NCBI RefSeq assembly: GCF_030272615.1
Contig: NC_081406.1
Location: forward strand, 474,907,400 to 474,971,399
Source of the DNA: Cryptomeria japonica
Lineage: Eukaryota > Streptophyta > Pinopsida > Cupressales > Cupressaceae
Length of the DNA stretch: 64,000 nucleotides
Direction: 5' to 3'
Below are positions 55,325-64,000 of the stretch, piece after piece (the first letter of the stretch is position 1; the number at the start of each line of letters is the position of its first letter). The notes under the pieces are model-generated. The model had not been told where the DNA came from and ran no database searches. It worked only from the letters and a program-made list of their open reading frames with translations. A program made the translations under genes and the position numbers.

Positions 55325-57735
55325 TTATCTAATTTGACCTTCTTCTTCTCCCTCTAAAGATCTATACTCACTGAAGGATTTTCTTCCTCTCTTGGGAGAG
55401 ACAATACCAAAATCAGGCTTGGACTTGCATTCAAATAGTTGCTTAATACCCAACTTCCTCTTTTCCTTTACTTGTGAGTAAAGGGCAACAAGAGGGGTTT
55501 CCACTACATTTTTAGATTCCTCATACTCCTCCATACAATCTTTCAGAAGTCTTTGAGTATTGGAATCCAAACCCATGTTTGGAGAGAGAAACATATTATG
55601 TGGGGAATCCTCCAAATGATTTGGATTTTTCGAAGATAGGTTAATTTTCCTTGACTTCAAAAAATTGTTACTAGAAAAAGATGAAGCAGGTAATGATGGA
55701 TTCAAAGAGGGGGATTCAATAGAATATTATGGCTCAGCCATTCTGGATTGGAAGAGTGAAGGGTCTGAAGATTTCTAATTCCTTAACTCCAAATTGGGAG
55801 CTTCTTGATTGTCTTCTTGAGGAATCTACATATTCAATGGAGAATCATTAATTCTTGTGGAAACATTCAATTATTGAATTATATCCTCTTTCAGACTCTC
55901 CGTGTTGGAGAGGAGTTCCGAAAGAACCTGTACCTTAGATTTTGAAAGATCCCTTTGAATAAATTTAGAACCACTCTTAACATTTCTAGGCCGCTTCCTT
56001 TTCTTGGAGACTTTTTTAGCTTTAGCTGGGAAAGATTTGCATGTTCCCCTAATAAAAATGTACTTCTTCTTGAAGGATTTTTTCATTTTCAGTTTGCAAC
56101 CAGAAGACCTGGTGATTGAAAGGCTTCCTTGAGCAATCATAGAAGGATTTGGTAAGGCCTCATTATGATTAGGAAGGCAAGAATCTTTTGGGGGGGGAAT
56201 TAAATTCTCCCAAATGAGATAAGACCATATCATGTCTTGTTAAGAGGGTCATCAACTGGATTTTGTAATTGGATCTCCTTGGATTGGAAAAGTGGACTAA
56301 TTTGACCTTTCAGAGAGTAGCCATAGATGATCTGGTCTTGCAGAAGGCATTTCCCAGGGTACCTATTAGTAATCCTCTTAACACTTTGTCTCCATCTGCC
56401 AACTTCAGAGACAATTTCTAGTTCTCCATAAAAACCAAAGTCTAAATCTATCTCCACATAAATATTAGCCACATCCCCTTGCTTCCCATTAAGGAAGTCT
56501 TCTTCTATTCCCAATAGAGTGCCTAGAGCATCCCAAATCTTCAAAAGAGCCTCTGCACGCCATAATTCCAAAGGAAGATGAACTAAGCTATAAGCCAAAT
56601 CAAGGATTTCATGAATCTATAGGTTTGAGGGTCAAACCCATGCCTCCAATCCAAAAAATGGAAAGAAGAACCTTGATAAAATATTGGGCTACCATGAAGA
56701 ATGCAATGCTTCAAGGTAGAATCAATGCACTGTATGAAGAATAAGTCATTTTGCAAGATGCAAACATAGACCATACTTGGAAAGGATTGAAGCCACCACT
56801 CTAAGATCCCTTGATTAATACCTCCCACACTGCACCATTTAGAAAACAAGGTTTTATCTTTAAGATGACCAATGGCTAGATTAATGGCATCTAAGGGAAG
56901 AACAAAGAGTTTGCTTCCCGACCCCTTATTTTTTCATTCTTTCATTCTTGGCTCAGGTCTAACTCCCTCCAAGGAGGAGGAAATATCTACCTTTCTGAAA
57001 CCCTGGATATGATTAGAATCACTCCTCTACAAGAATGTTCCTTTCCCCTTATTCATATTGTGAGATAGATCCCAGAGTTGGCACCAATTACAAGCATTTG
57101 GCCCTTCAAAGCCTGTTGAAGGTTGATCTCCTGCCACTGCGAACTGCCCTTAGGCTTTATGGATCCTTCCATGCCATTTGTTTGAATTTTTCCCGATAGT
57201 GGAGGGACTATTTCTTTTTGAGAGCCCATGAGAGTCCTCACCTTACCCAAGGGAATACTATTTGAGCCCTTGGCTATTGAATTGGGCCAAGCCTTAGTAT
57301 TTAAAAGAGGACCTTGATGCCTTGTATCCTTGAACCATGGGATCTTATTGAAAAAATGGGAATTTTTCGACCAAGACCCACTAAATGTCTTTCAAACCGA
57401 GAACCTAGAATTTCTATTAGGTCCATTTCCCAACCGTGGGGGAAACCATCAAAGGAGTGGTAGTTATTTTGAAAATTTGAACCAATAATCTGCCTCTTAC
57501 CTCCCTGATGAACTTGCCCCAAGAAATCAGAATAAAATATGCGAGGTTGATTAATATTAGAAAGCTTAGGATCATTACAGAAAGAATGTTGGAAATATAG
57601 AGAGCTTGATTTCCTAGGCCTATTTCGATCTGCCAAGTGAGTCCACAGAGAGCTATTCCTTCCAGCAAAGCTTGACTGCAAGGAATCATCTTGAGCAACC
57701 AAGCTTGTCTGCAAAGCACCATTTTGCTTAGCCAT
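55325..57735 (-). pseudogene. LINE C ORF1
   Basis: The start MAKQNGALQTSLVAQDDS at 57735 opens a Ser/Gln-rich N-terminus (to 57301). Pieces in shifted frames follow: the DUF4283 core at 56849-56583 (FFIQCIDSTLKHCILHGSP and DWRHGFDPQTYRF) and 56598-56230 (LVHLPLELWRAEALLKIWD and VANIYVEIDLDFG). A basic block follows (KAKKVSKKRKRPRNVKSG, near 55980) and then the C-terminus (55705-55325), ending EEEGQIR. It corresponds to the RNA-binding ORF1 of plant L1 elements, broken by frameshifts and stops. No intact zinc knuckle is seen. Confidence 0.7.
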
Positions 57736-57980
57736 TATCCTATAGCCACATGTAATGTGGTGCTTTTGGACTAATTTTTTACTCCCTCGCTACAGGTTGC
57801 AAGTGTACAAACTCCTCAAAGCTACTAACTCTACATCTTCCCCACAATCTTATTTTGTGGAAATTTTTAAAATGGGCAAATTTCTTTCCTTCGGCGAAAT
57901 TTTTTGGAAAAATATTCCGCACAATCTTCTCTTTCTTTGAACTTGACTGAAATAAATCTTCGAGCTTGTTCATGGGAAAT

Positions 57981-58892
57981 TACACTCCTCCTTCACTTGT
58001 TGCAGACATTGCAAGCACCCATTTTCTCTATGCTCTTGTGATTTGAGTTGATATCAATTGACGATTAAAATAAGAAAAAAAAATTCTTGAAACATATCTT
58101 AGACACACAACTTAAGACATTTGAAATGCAATCTAATAGGTAATGATCATATCCATACAAATTAGTGTTAGAAACTGTGAAATTTTAAATTTGAAGATAA
58201 AATCACAAATGAATCTAATTTAAAAAGATCAAAAACTTCAAAAAATTGACCATTCTTAACTTAAACTAAAAGTTTAACCTAACAAAATATAAATCCTAAG
58301 ATTAAAATCAACCAATATATAAAGAAATCAATTAGCATTAAAACCATACATTAATGGCATTGAAAAACATAAATATATGTAATATTACAAACATCAAGAT
58401 AAAATAGACTAGGCATTAAGCATAGGAAAATGAGATGATGTGCTAGTTGATTAATCACTCTTTTTTGTCTATTGTGAAAATAAGACTTCTTTATCCCTCA
58501 ACAAGTGTTTGAGTGCTCCTCTAGATCAATAAAAACATCTCTACATTCATGGGATCCATGACTAGCATGAAATATATGAATTTGATTTATTCCATAATAG
58601 GGTGTATTGTGCATTCGCTCTTTTCTCAGAAAACATAATTGTAGCCATAGAGAACAAAACATAGTACGAGGACAATTGGATTAAAAGTATGGTTATCAAC
58701 TATTTATGTCAATAAAGTGATAGGGAGATTCTCACAAATGAGTTGCTATTTGGTTTGTTGGTTGGGAAAAGGTGATGTTGTGGGCTCCCTTATTTGTTCT
58801 ATGCCCCACTCTCCTTGTGAGTCAATCCTAACACTCAAATTCCTTGGAGATGTCTCTACCAATTGTTGGAAAATGCACACTCCAATGAGAAT
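57981..58892. other. AT-rich spacer, no gene seen
   Basis: Only short frames without recognisable content between the LINE C leader and the LTR starting at 58893. Confidence 0.6.
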
Positions 58893-59651
58893 TGTAGGTG
58901 ATTGAAGGTATTGTCATTGATGGCAACCTTACAATCATGTGATACTGATAGGAAGACACAGGCACCGACACCGATAGACTCTACACTGGCATACAGATCA
59001 CCGACACCAAAAAGGAAGATTACTGGCATCTTGGTCGACAACAATTTTGTATAAATGTATTTTGTAATTAATTGTATAATCTTTTGTAAGACGACATGGC
59101 GGATTGTAATATGAATCATATATATGTATGAGATCATTGTAGATCATTTAGGAAGTGATAGATGTAAGGAATATAGCAGACCTAATGTGCGAATTATTAG
59201 GTTAAGGGTTTATGTATATTGCAGAGCTTAAATCGGTACTGAATCTGGCATAGCAGATGCTGATCTAAAGTAGTACAAGACATTGGATTAGTATAATCCA
59301 TTTTTGTAAGTCAATGTGACTTCTTTTGTAATTGAGCAGTGAGCTCTAGGCACTTGGCCTTCCTGCACGTGCAAGCCCCTATTGTAAGCAGTAATATTCT
59401 CTTATTGGCCAGTAAGTGAATATTGTGGGTCACAAATCCCATCGAGGTTTTTCCCACACTATGTTTCCTCGTTAAAATATTGTGTTATGGTGTGCTTTTC
59501 ATGTTGTGGTTGTTATTCTTATTTACTGTATTATTTTTGGTTTACCGGTACATAGTTTTAATATGATTTTCATGTTATAAGTTAAGAAAACTATTACACC
59601 GGTCAGATACTAATTCACCCCCCCCTCTCAGTATCTTTGGGAATCCTAACA
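58893..59651 (+). repeat. 5' LTR of right-end element, 759 bp
   Basis: Starts TGTAGGTGATTG and ends GGGAATCCTAACA. GGTTTTTCCCACACTATG lies near 59450, and ATTCACCCCCCCCTCTCAGT ends about 20 bp before the LTR end. The partner LTR is outside the window. Confidence 0.75.
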
Positions 59652-59653
59652 AT

Positions 59654-59669
59654 TAGTATCAGAGCCTGG
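59654..59669 (+). other. Primer-binding site, initiator tRNA-Met type
   Basis: TAGTATCAGAGCCTGG, 2 nt after the LTR end. It differs from TGGTATCAGAGCC at one position (G to A). Confidence 0.75.
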
Positions 59670-59722
59670 TCATATATTTTCAAAAGCCTAACAACTTGAG
59701 GAAGATCTTGACACCAGTAGAG

Positions 59723-60796
59723 ATGGAAAATTTGAGAAAACAATTGGAAACAACTCTTTCAGACTATGATGCAGAAAAAGTAAAGAATATCAAACTTGAG
59801 GATGATCTAAAGGCTGCTTAGGATACTATTCGAGGACTTCAAGAAAATTACACTATAGCAAGGAATAAAAGAAGAGAACTTTGTGAGAAGATGCAGAATG
59901 AGGAAGATGAAAAGGAAACTCATAATGATCTGGTGAACCAACTGAGACAAGATAAATGTACAATGAAGAATGAGATGCAAGATATGACTTTGAGATTTTG
60001 TAAAGAAATTGAAGATAGAAAGAAGAATGAAGATGACTTGGCTAGAAGACTAAATGATGTTGGAAATGAAAACACAAGACTCAGTCATGAAAATGATATG
60101 TTGAAGACAGACTTGATGCATACACAAAATGATAGAACTGAACTCATAAGTCAAAAGGGAATCTTGGAGAATGAACTGACTGCTACAAATCAACGCAAGG
60201 AGAAATTCAAGAAAAGTTCAGATGAACTTGTTGACATGTTGAAGAATCAGAAACCTAATGGTAATACAAATGGCCTTGGCTTTGAAACTGGTGAAAGCTC
60301 TGGTACTGCAAACAATCATGATCATAACAAACCGGTAAGACAACCTAATGCTTACAAATTCAATGGCAAATGCTTTAACTATAACAAGTATGGTCATAGA
60401 GAAAATCAGTGTAGATCTAGAAATTATCAGAACACTAATACACCCATCAGTCAATGTTCTAAATGCAACAAAGTTGGTCATATTTCAGAAAATTGCAGAA
60501 TGAATGTAAGATGTTATATTTGTGGAAGATTTGGACACCTATCTAATCAATGCAGAACACATACTAGCATAGGATATGGGAAAGCTATTCAGAAAAACAA
60601 TGTGACTTGTTATGCATGTAACAAAATTGGACATATTGCAAAATTTTGTAGAAGTAAGGGATCATCGACAAATAACAAAGGTCCGAGTTTGAAGGGTAAA
60701 GAAAAGATTGAAGAGGTAAAGCAAAAATTCTCAAAACAATGGATTAGAAAGTCAGATAAGAATGTTGATGGGAATACTCCTCCATCGGTAGAATAG
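59723..60796 (+). pseudogene. Gag-like protein: coiled coil plus four CCHC knuckles
   Basis: ATG 59723 opens a frame of 357 codons with one TAG at codon 33 (59819-59821; Gln CAG to TAG is likely). Residues 1-170 are highly charged with heptad-like spacing (MENLRKQLETTLSDYD, ENTRLSHENDMLKTDLMH), a long predicted coiled coil instead of the usual copia capsid. Four CCHC motifs follow: residue 217 CFNYNKYGHRENQC (second Cys to Tyr), 245 CSKCNKVGHISENC, 264 CYICGRFGHLSNQC and 296 CYACNKIGHIAKFC. The tail is lysine-rich. Knuckles bind nucleic acid, and the coiled coil would drive self-assembly. Four knuckles is more than the one or two usual in plant copia gag. Confidence 0.75.
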
Positions 60797-61138
60797 AGTA
60801 ACACTCCACTAGCAGGAGACTCTTCATCTAATTGAAGAAAATCCTTTGGGGGTTTAGCACCAAACTAAAAAATATGCTATTATACCCTTGGTTGATGGTG
60901 AGAAGTTGAATTACTTCTTTACCTGCAGATGAGTTAAGTTGTGACTTAACTGGCAAGCATTAAATATGGTAGTTGGAGAAAAGAACATTATAAAGAAAGT
61001 GTTTTGGCTCCTTTTTCATTCACCAAGCATTCAAATCTTCGAGAGCGCGAAAATTCTTGAGCGAAGGTATTCTTAGCGAAGAAGAGAAGCAGTTCATCCA
61101 AGCAATCATCCCTAAGGAAGATTGAGGTATTTATAAAC

Positions 61139-61471
61139 ATGGCATCCTCCTCTGTTCCTGAATTTATAGCAAACCCTACTATAATTGAGGTTATCAAGCC
61201 CCCTAGACCCATTTTCAAGCTTGTTCCTGAAATAGCTAAGAAAGATGATAACATAGGTGCATTCTCTCAAATACCTAAAGGAGTAGTATATGCTGAAGAT
61301 CCTAGAATATACATACATTGTCATATAGAGGAATTAGGAGATGATGAAATCAAGAAAATGTATAGCAATGTGATTTGTGATGAAAATGGCAATGTCAAGA
61401 CGAAACACAAGGTAGTAGAAACCCTAGGTTTTCTGGATATTCTTAGCATTCCTTATTTTCCTGAAGATTGA
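61139..61471 (+). CDS. Unknown ORF, N-terminal part
   Basis: 110 codons starting MASSSVPEFIANPTIIEV at 61139 and ending IPYFPED at a TGA 16 bp before the solo LTR. I do not recognise a domain. It contains KPPRPIFKLVPEIAKKDD, PRIYIHCHIEELGDDEI and VVETLGFLDILSIPYF. Its position after the gag-like frame, in place of pol, suggests an element-encoded accessory protein. The continuation probably lies beyond the solo LTR (62951 on), but the joint is not clean. It loosely recalls the conserved plant transposon-associated proteins with an N-terminal helical domain; this is unproven. Confidence 0.5.
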   Translation: MASSSVPEFIANPTIIEVIKPPRPIFKLVPEIAKKDDNIGAFSQIPKGVVYAEDPRIYIHCHIEELGDDEIKKMYSNVICDENGNVKTKHKVVETLGFLDILSIPYFPED

Positions 61472-61487
61472 TAGTTCTGATATTTAA

Positions 61488-62931
61488 TGTTAAGTACATA
61501 TTCCAAGCTAATAAGATGAGAGGGGGGGGTGAATAATACAACTTTAATCTTTTGTAAAAACCACAGATTCAACCTCAGTAACATATACTTCAGTAATATA
61601 ACCAAAACTGCTAAACATGCAAACTCAAAAGCATATGAACATCATAACACTCATAACACCAGATTTAACATGGAAACCCAAATAGGGAAAAACCACTATT
61701 GGATTTCGGACCCACTAAGAAATATACTCTTCTAGAGTACGCTCGGTTAAAAGCAAATCCTGTTAAAGATTACAAACACATTGCTAGATGTGACCCGGTC
61801 AAGGGATTTCCCTTAGATCTGTTAGGATCTTCACCTTGTTAGAAGTGACCTTGTTAAAGGATTTCAAACACTCAATCAGAATGTCACCTTTCTAGAGGGT
61901 TTTACAAATAAGACTGTTAAGTCCACTCAGTTAAGAGATTTTCTGTCACTTTACAAAATAACAGTAAAAATCTATCTGCAACTTCACATCTAAAATGCTA
62001 AAGTGGATTCTTATTTGCTCAATACAATATAGACATAGAACTAATCTTGTCCATCTGCTGGGCTCTATACTCTGTTATTCAAAACAGGTCTTCAAGCTTC
62101 AATGCTCGGTAATCACTATGTAGCATCCATGTGCATACACTTGCCTGCATACATTGTTTATCAACAGTTCCTTATTTATAAACAATTGCTTAACTGCTTA
62201 ATCTCCTTGATCACATTTCTCATGATCAATCATAGCCATCAGATCTTCAAACTTTGACCAGGTTCATTGTATCCTTCGATCTGAAAATGTTTTACCCCGC
62301 CTTGGGACTTGCATATATTTCTTGGAACTTGTGCTAGGGTATTGTGGTTCAATCTGCACTGCAGATCTTCCTGCCGATTTTCCTTTGCCATAGATTCTTT
62401 AACAAACTTCATTCACGACATACCAATCATTTAATCATAGCCATCTCATCAGCTTCCTTCATTAAATAATGCTTTTATTCATTCAATGCATTCTATTATT
62501 ACTCGGTTGCAACTTGGTAAATACTAAACTTTACTCGGTAGACATTCTGCCTTCATTAACCGATAGCGATAACCTTAGGGTTTACCGACTAGGTTCCTTA
62601 GGGTTTACCGACTAGGTTCTTTGCTCGGTAACATAGTATAGTATTAAACTTACAATCAATAACATGTGTATGATATCAAAACAATCTAATCAACATGATC
62701 TCATCATTGTCTAACTCAGTAATAGTTGCCCATTGAATAACTTATTCCTCCCCTTATTCATTGCATTCTTTCTGTGTCTTTTACCGACATCTTTATACTC
62801 ATCAAATCATACTTCTTAAGATATGGTAAAATCATACTGAATTAGAAAATCAATTTCTTAACATCAATGACAAAATAATAATATTAAGACAGTAAAACAT
62901 CATTGATCAGTTATATCCATAATCATCAACA
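61488..62931 (-). mobile_element. Probable solo LTR, copia type
   Basis: The plus strand begins TGTTAAGTAC and ends AATCATCAACA, the same end pattern as the E1 LTR. GAGGGGGGGGTGAATAA near the start and GGAAACCC/GGGAAAAACC near 61670-61695 match the motifs of the E1 and E2 LTRs in minus orientation. No internal region is present. No matching TSD was seen (left flank TTTAA, right flank ACCTT), so edges may have been lost. Confidence 0.6.
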
Positions 62932-62950
62932 ACCTTCTCAATATCCTTGA

Positions 62951-63391
62951 AATGACACAGTGATAGATCTAACTGGTGCAACATCCGACAAAAGGTCTCT
63001 AAGAGTAAATGATGTAAAGGACATAAATGTTAGATTTATTAGTATGATCTTAGGGTACAAAGCTACACATGCAAATAGGTTGAACTTAGTTTCTAGCTTA
63101 TGTATCAAAAGTGCATATGACATGGTAAATGATAATGCTAGAATAGATGTGTGCGAATGGCTCAAAGATGAATTGATAGACAATCTAAATAAGGTTAAAG
63201 GAGATAAGAAAGGAACCTTTAGATTTGGAAATTTGCTTGTTTGTTTAATGTTGTATATTACTAAACAAGTACCCGGTATTGGTAGAAGAGATTTTGGCTT
63301 TGATATATCAGTAGGAAAGCAACTATTGGATCTATTAAACAACATGGGAGAAAACAAAGAGAAAAACATAAACGAACATTTTCAAGCATAA
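62951..63391 (+). pseudogene. Unknown ORF, middle part
   Basis: Open from 62951 (no start codon visible; the frame probably continues from 61471) to 63391. Residues include VIDLTGATSDKRSLRVND, FISMILGYKATHANRLNL, SSLCIKSAYDMVND, RIDVCEWLKDELIDNLNK and LVCLMLYITKQVPGIGRRD. The helical pattern and the T-G-x-T...L...L-CI block resemble proteins carried by other plant non-autonomous elements, but I cannot name the family. A frameshift separates it from the next block. Confidence 0.5.
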
Positions 63392-63462
63392 GACTGTCAC
63401 AGGCAATAGTAGATAAATATTAGAAGGAAATATGTTTTTTAATCAAGAAAGATGAAATTTGG

Positions 63463-64000
63463 ATGGAGGCAGTTGTCCCTAGAATTATCTGGGTAACTGA
63501 AATGGGCTATGAAACAAATGATAATATCATAGAAACTTATGCAAAAGCCCTCCTTGAAGCACCAAAGGAACCCATTGAGAAAGTCTTTGGAAATGCAGAA
63601 ACAATTGAAAGTGGAATTCAATCAAGAAAAAGGGTTAAGAAGGTTGAAGAAACAGTAAGGAAAGGAACCCGACAAGCAAAGGCAATTACGGAAGATGTTT
63701 TGAAACAAATTGGCATAAAAGAAAGTGAGTTGGAAGGACTTCAACCGGAAGCTCATCTTTCACCGGTTGCAACTTCCTCTGAGAGTGATATGCCAGCGGT
63801 ATTCAAAAGGGTAGAAAGGAAAAGAAAACCCTCACCGATACCCTCACCCACTCCTAGAAAAACAAGACAAAAGCAATAGGTAGTGAGGCCTCCAGTAAAG
63901 AAGTTAACTCCTAAGAAGAAGAAAAAGGCAAAACAAGATATTGCTCCACTGGATAAACTCTTAAGTGAAATAACCGAAGATGGAAAGTTGAAAAACATTA
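63463..64000 (+). pseudogene. Unknown ORF, C-terminal part, runs off window
   Basis: The frame continues the preceding block after a shift: MEAVVPRIIWVTEMGYETN, NIIETYAKALLEAPKEPI, then a Lys/Glu-rich stretch (SRKRVKKVEETVRKGTRQ) and a Pro/Ser/Lys-rich region (RKRKPSPIPSPTPRKTRQK). One in-frame TAG at 63877-63879 (Gln expected) is followed by KKLTPKKKKKAKQD, still open at 64000. The basic tail could be a nuclear localisation or nucleic-acid-binding region. Confidence 0.5.

Larger units (their letters stand above)
49520..57980 (-). mobile_element. L1-type LINE (LINE C), multiply interrupted
   Basis: On the minus strand: leader from about 57980, ORF1 (57735-55325), endonuclease start (55278), a solo LTR insertion (53840-54963), rest of endonuclease (53835 on), an insertion of about 1.5 kb (roughly 51280-52843), reverse transcriptase (51260-49740), then a deletion joining the linker directly to the end of RNase H (about 49640-49520). 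The two termini and TSD were not resolved, so outer limits are approximate. It is a different lineage from LINE A judging by the ORF1 and RT residues. Confidence 0.75.
58893..64000 (+). mobile_element. LTR element with zinc-knuckle gag-like protein, 5' part
   Basis: A 759-bp 5' LTR (58893-59651) is followed by a PBS one base different from the initiator tRNA-Met site, a gag-like frame with four zinc knuckles, and a second unknown ORF interrupted by a solo LTR (61488-62931). The element runs off the window end. The LTR shares the TTCACCCCCCC and TTTTTCCC motifs with E1 and E2, so it is copia-related. No protease, integrase or RT is visible in the 4.3 kb after the LTR, where a normal copia element would already have reached integrase. 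It is probably non-autonomous, though the missing part could hold pol. Confidence 0.7.

Noticed and set aside
62938-63369. 143-codon minus-strand ORF
   Set aside because: Exact antisense of the more protein-like plus-strand frame in the right-end element.

Overview
The window looks like intergenic DNA of a large, repeat-rich seed-plant nuclear genome. A gymnosperm such as a conifer is my best inference, because long full-length LINEs, several plant Ty1/copia lineages and very long LTRs sit nested together and no confident host gene is visible in 64 kb. The species cannot be told from the sequence. I see no rRNA gene, tRNA gene, CRISPR array or organellar insert.

Layout. 1-3241 is the 3' part of a Ty3/gypsy-like non-autonomous element (family G). 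4110-8460 is probably one very long solo LTR containing a GC-rich array of small hairpins. 10567-12196 is an ORF1-only LINE derivative with a 15-bp target-site duplication (TSD). 12578-26129 is a full-length LINE (LINE A, minus strand, 18-bp TSD). It is split in ORF1 by a copia element (E1, 18450-25638), which is itself split by a small solo LTR (19981-20348, 5-bp TSD). 26687-30033 is a 5'-truncated LINE on the plus strand (LINE B), interrupted by a reverse-oriented retrocopy (28645-29885, 14-bp TSD) that encodes an unrecognised acidic/lysine-rich protein.

30534-38068 is a complete copia element with both LTRs (E2, minus strand). 38632-46913 is a complete family G element with two 1672-bp LTRs, a 5-bp TSD, a primer-binding site matching tRNA-Trp, and one long reading frame carrying a retropepsin and a degenerate G-patch. 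It has no reverse transcriptase, RNase H or integrase. 47152-48449 is a 649-bp tandem duplication of an unrecognised coding fragment. 49520-57980 is a third LINE (LINE C, minus strand), broken by at least two insertions and an internal deletion. From 58893 to the window end runs the 5' part of another LTR element. It carries a coiled-coil/zinc-knuckle gag-like protein and a second unknown ORF, the latter split by a solo LTR.

How the parts relate. E1, E2, LINE A and LINE C once encoded their own replication enzymes, but every copy here carries stops, frameshifts or lost catalytic residues. Many lesions are of the C-to-T/G-to-A type, as expected for methylated, silenced repeats. Family G, the ORF1-only LINE, the 28.6-29.9 kb retrocopy and probably the right-end element lack enzymes of their own in what is visible and would depend on enzymes supplied elsewhere. 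These protein-coding but non-autonomous families are the most interesting content. All coordinates were read by eye, so element edges without a stated TSD are approximate.
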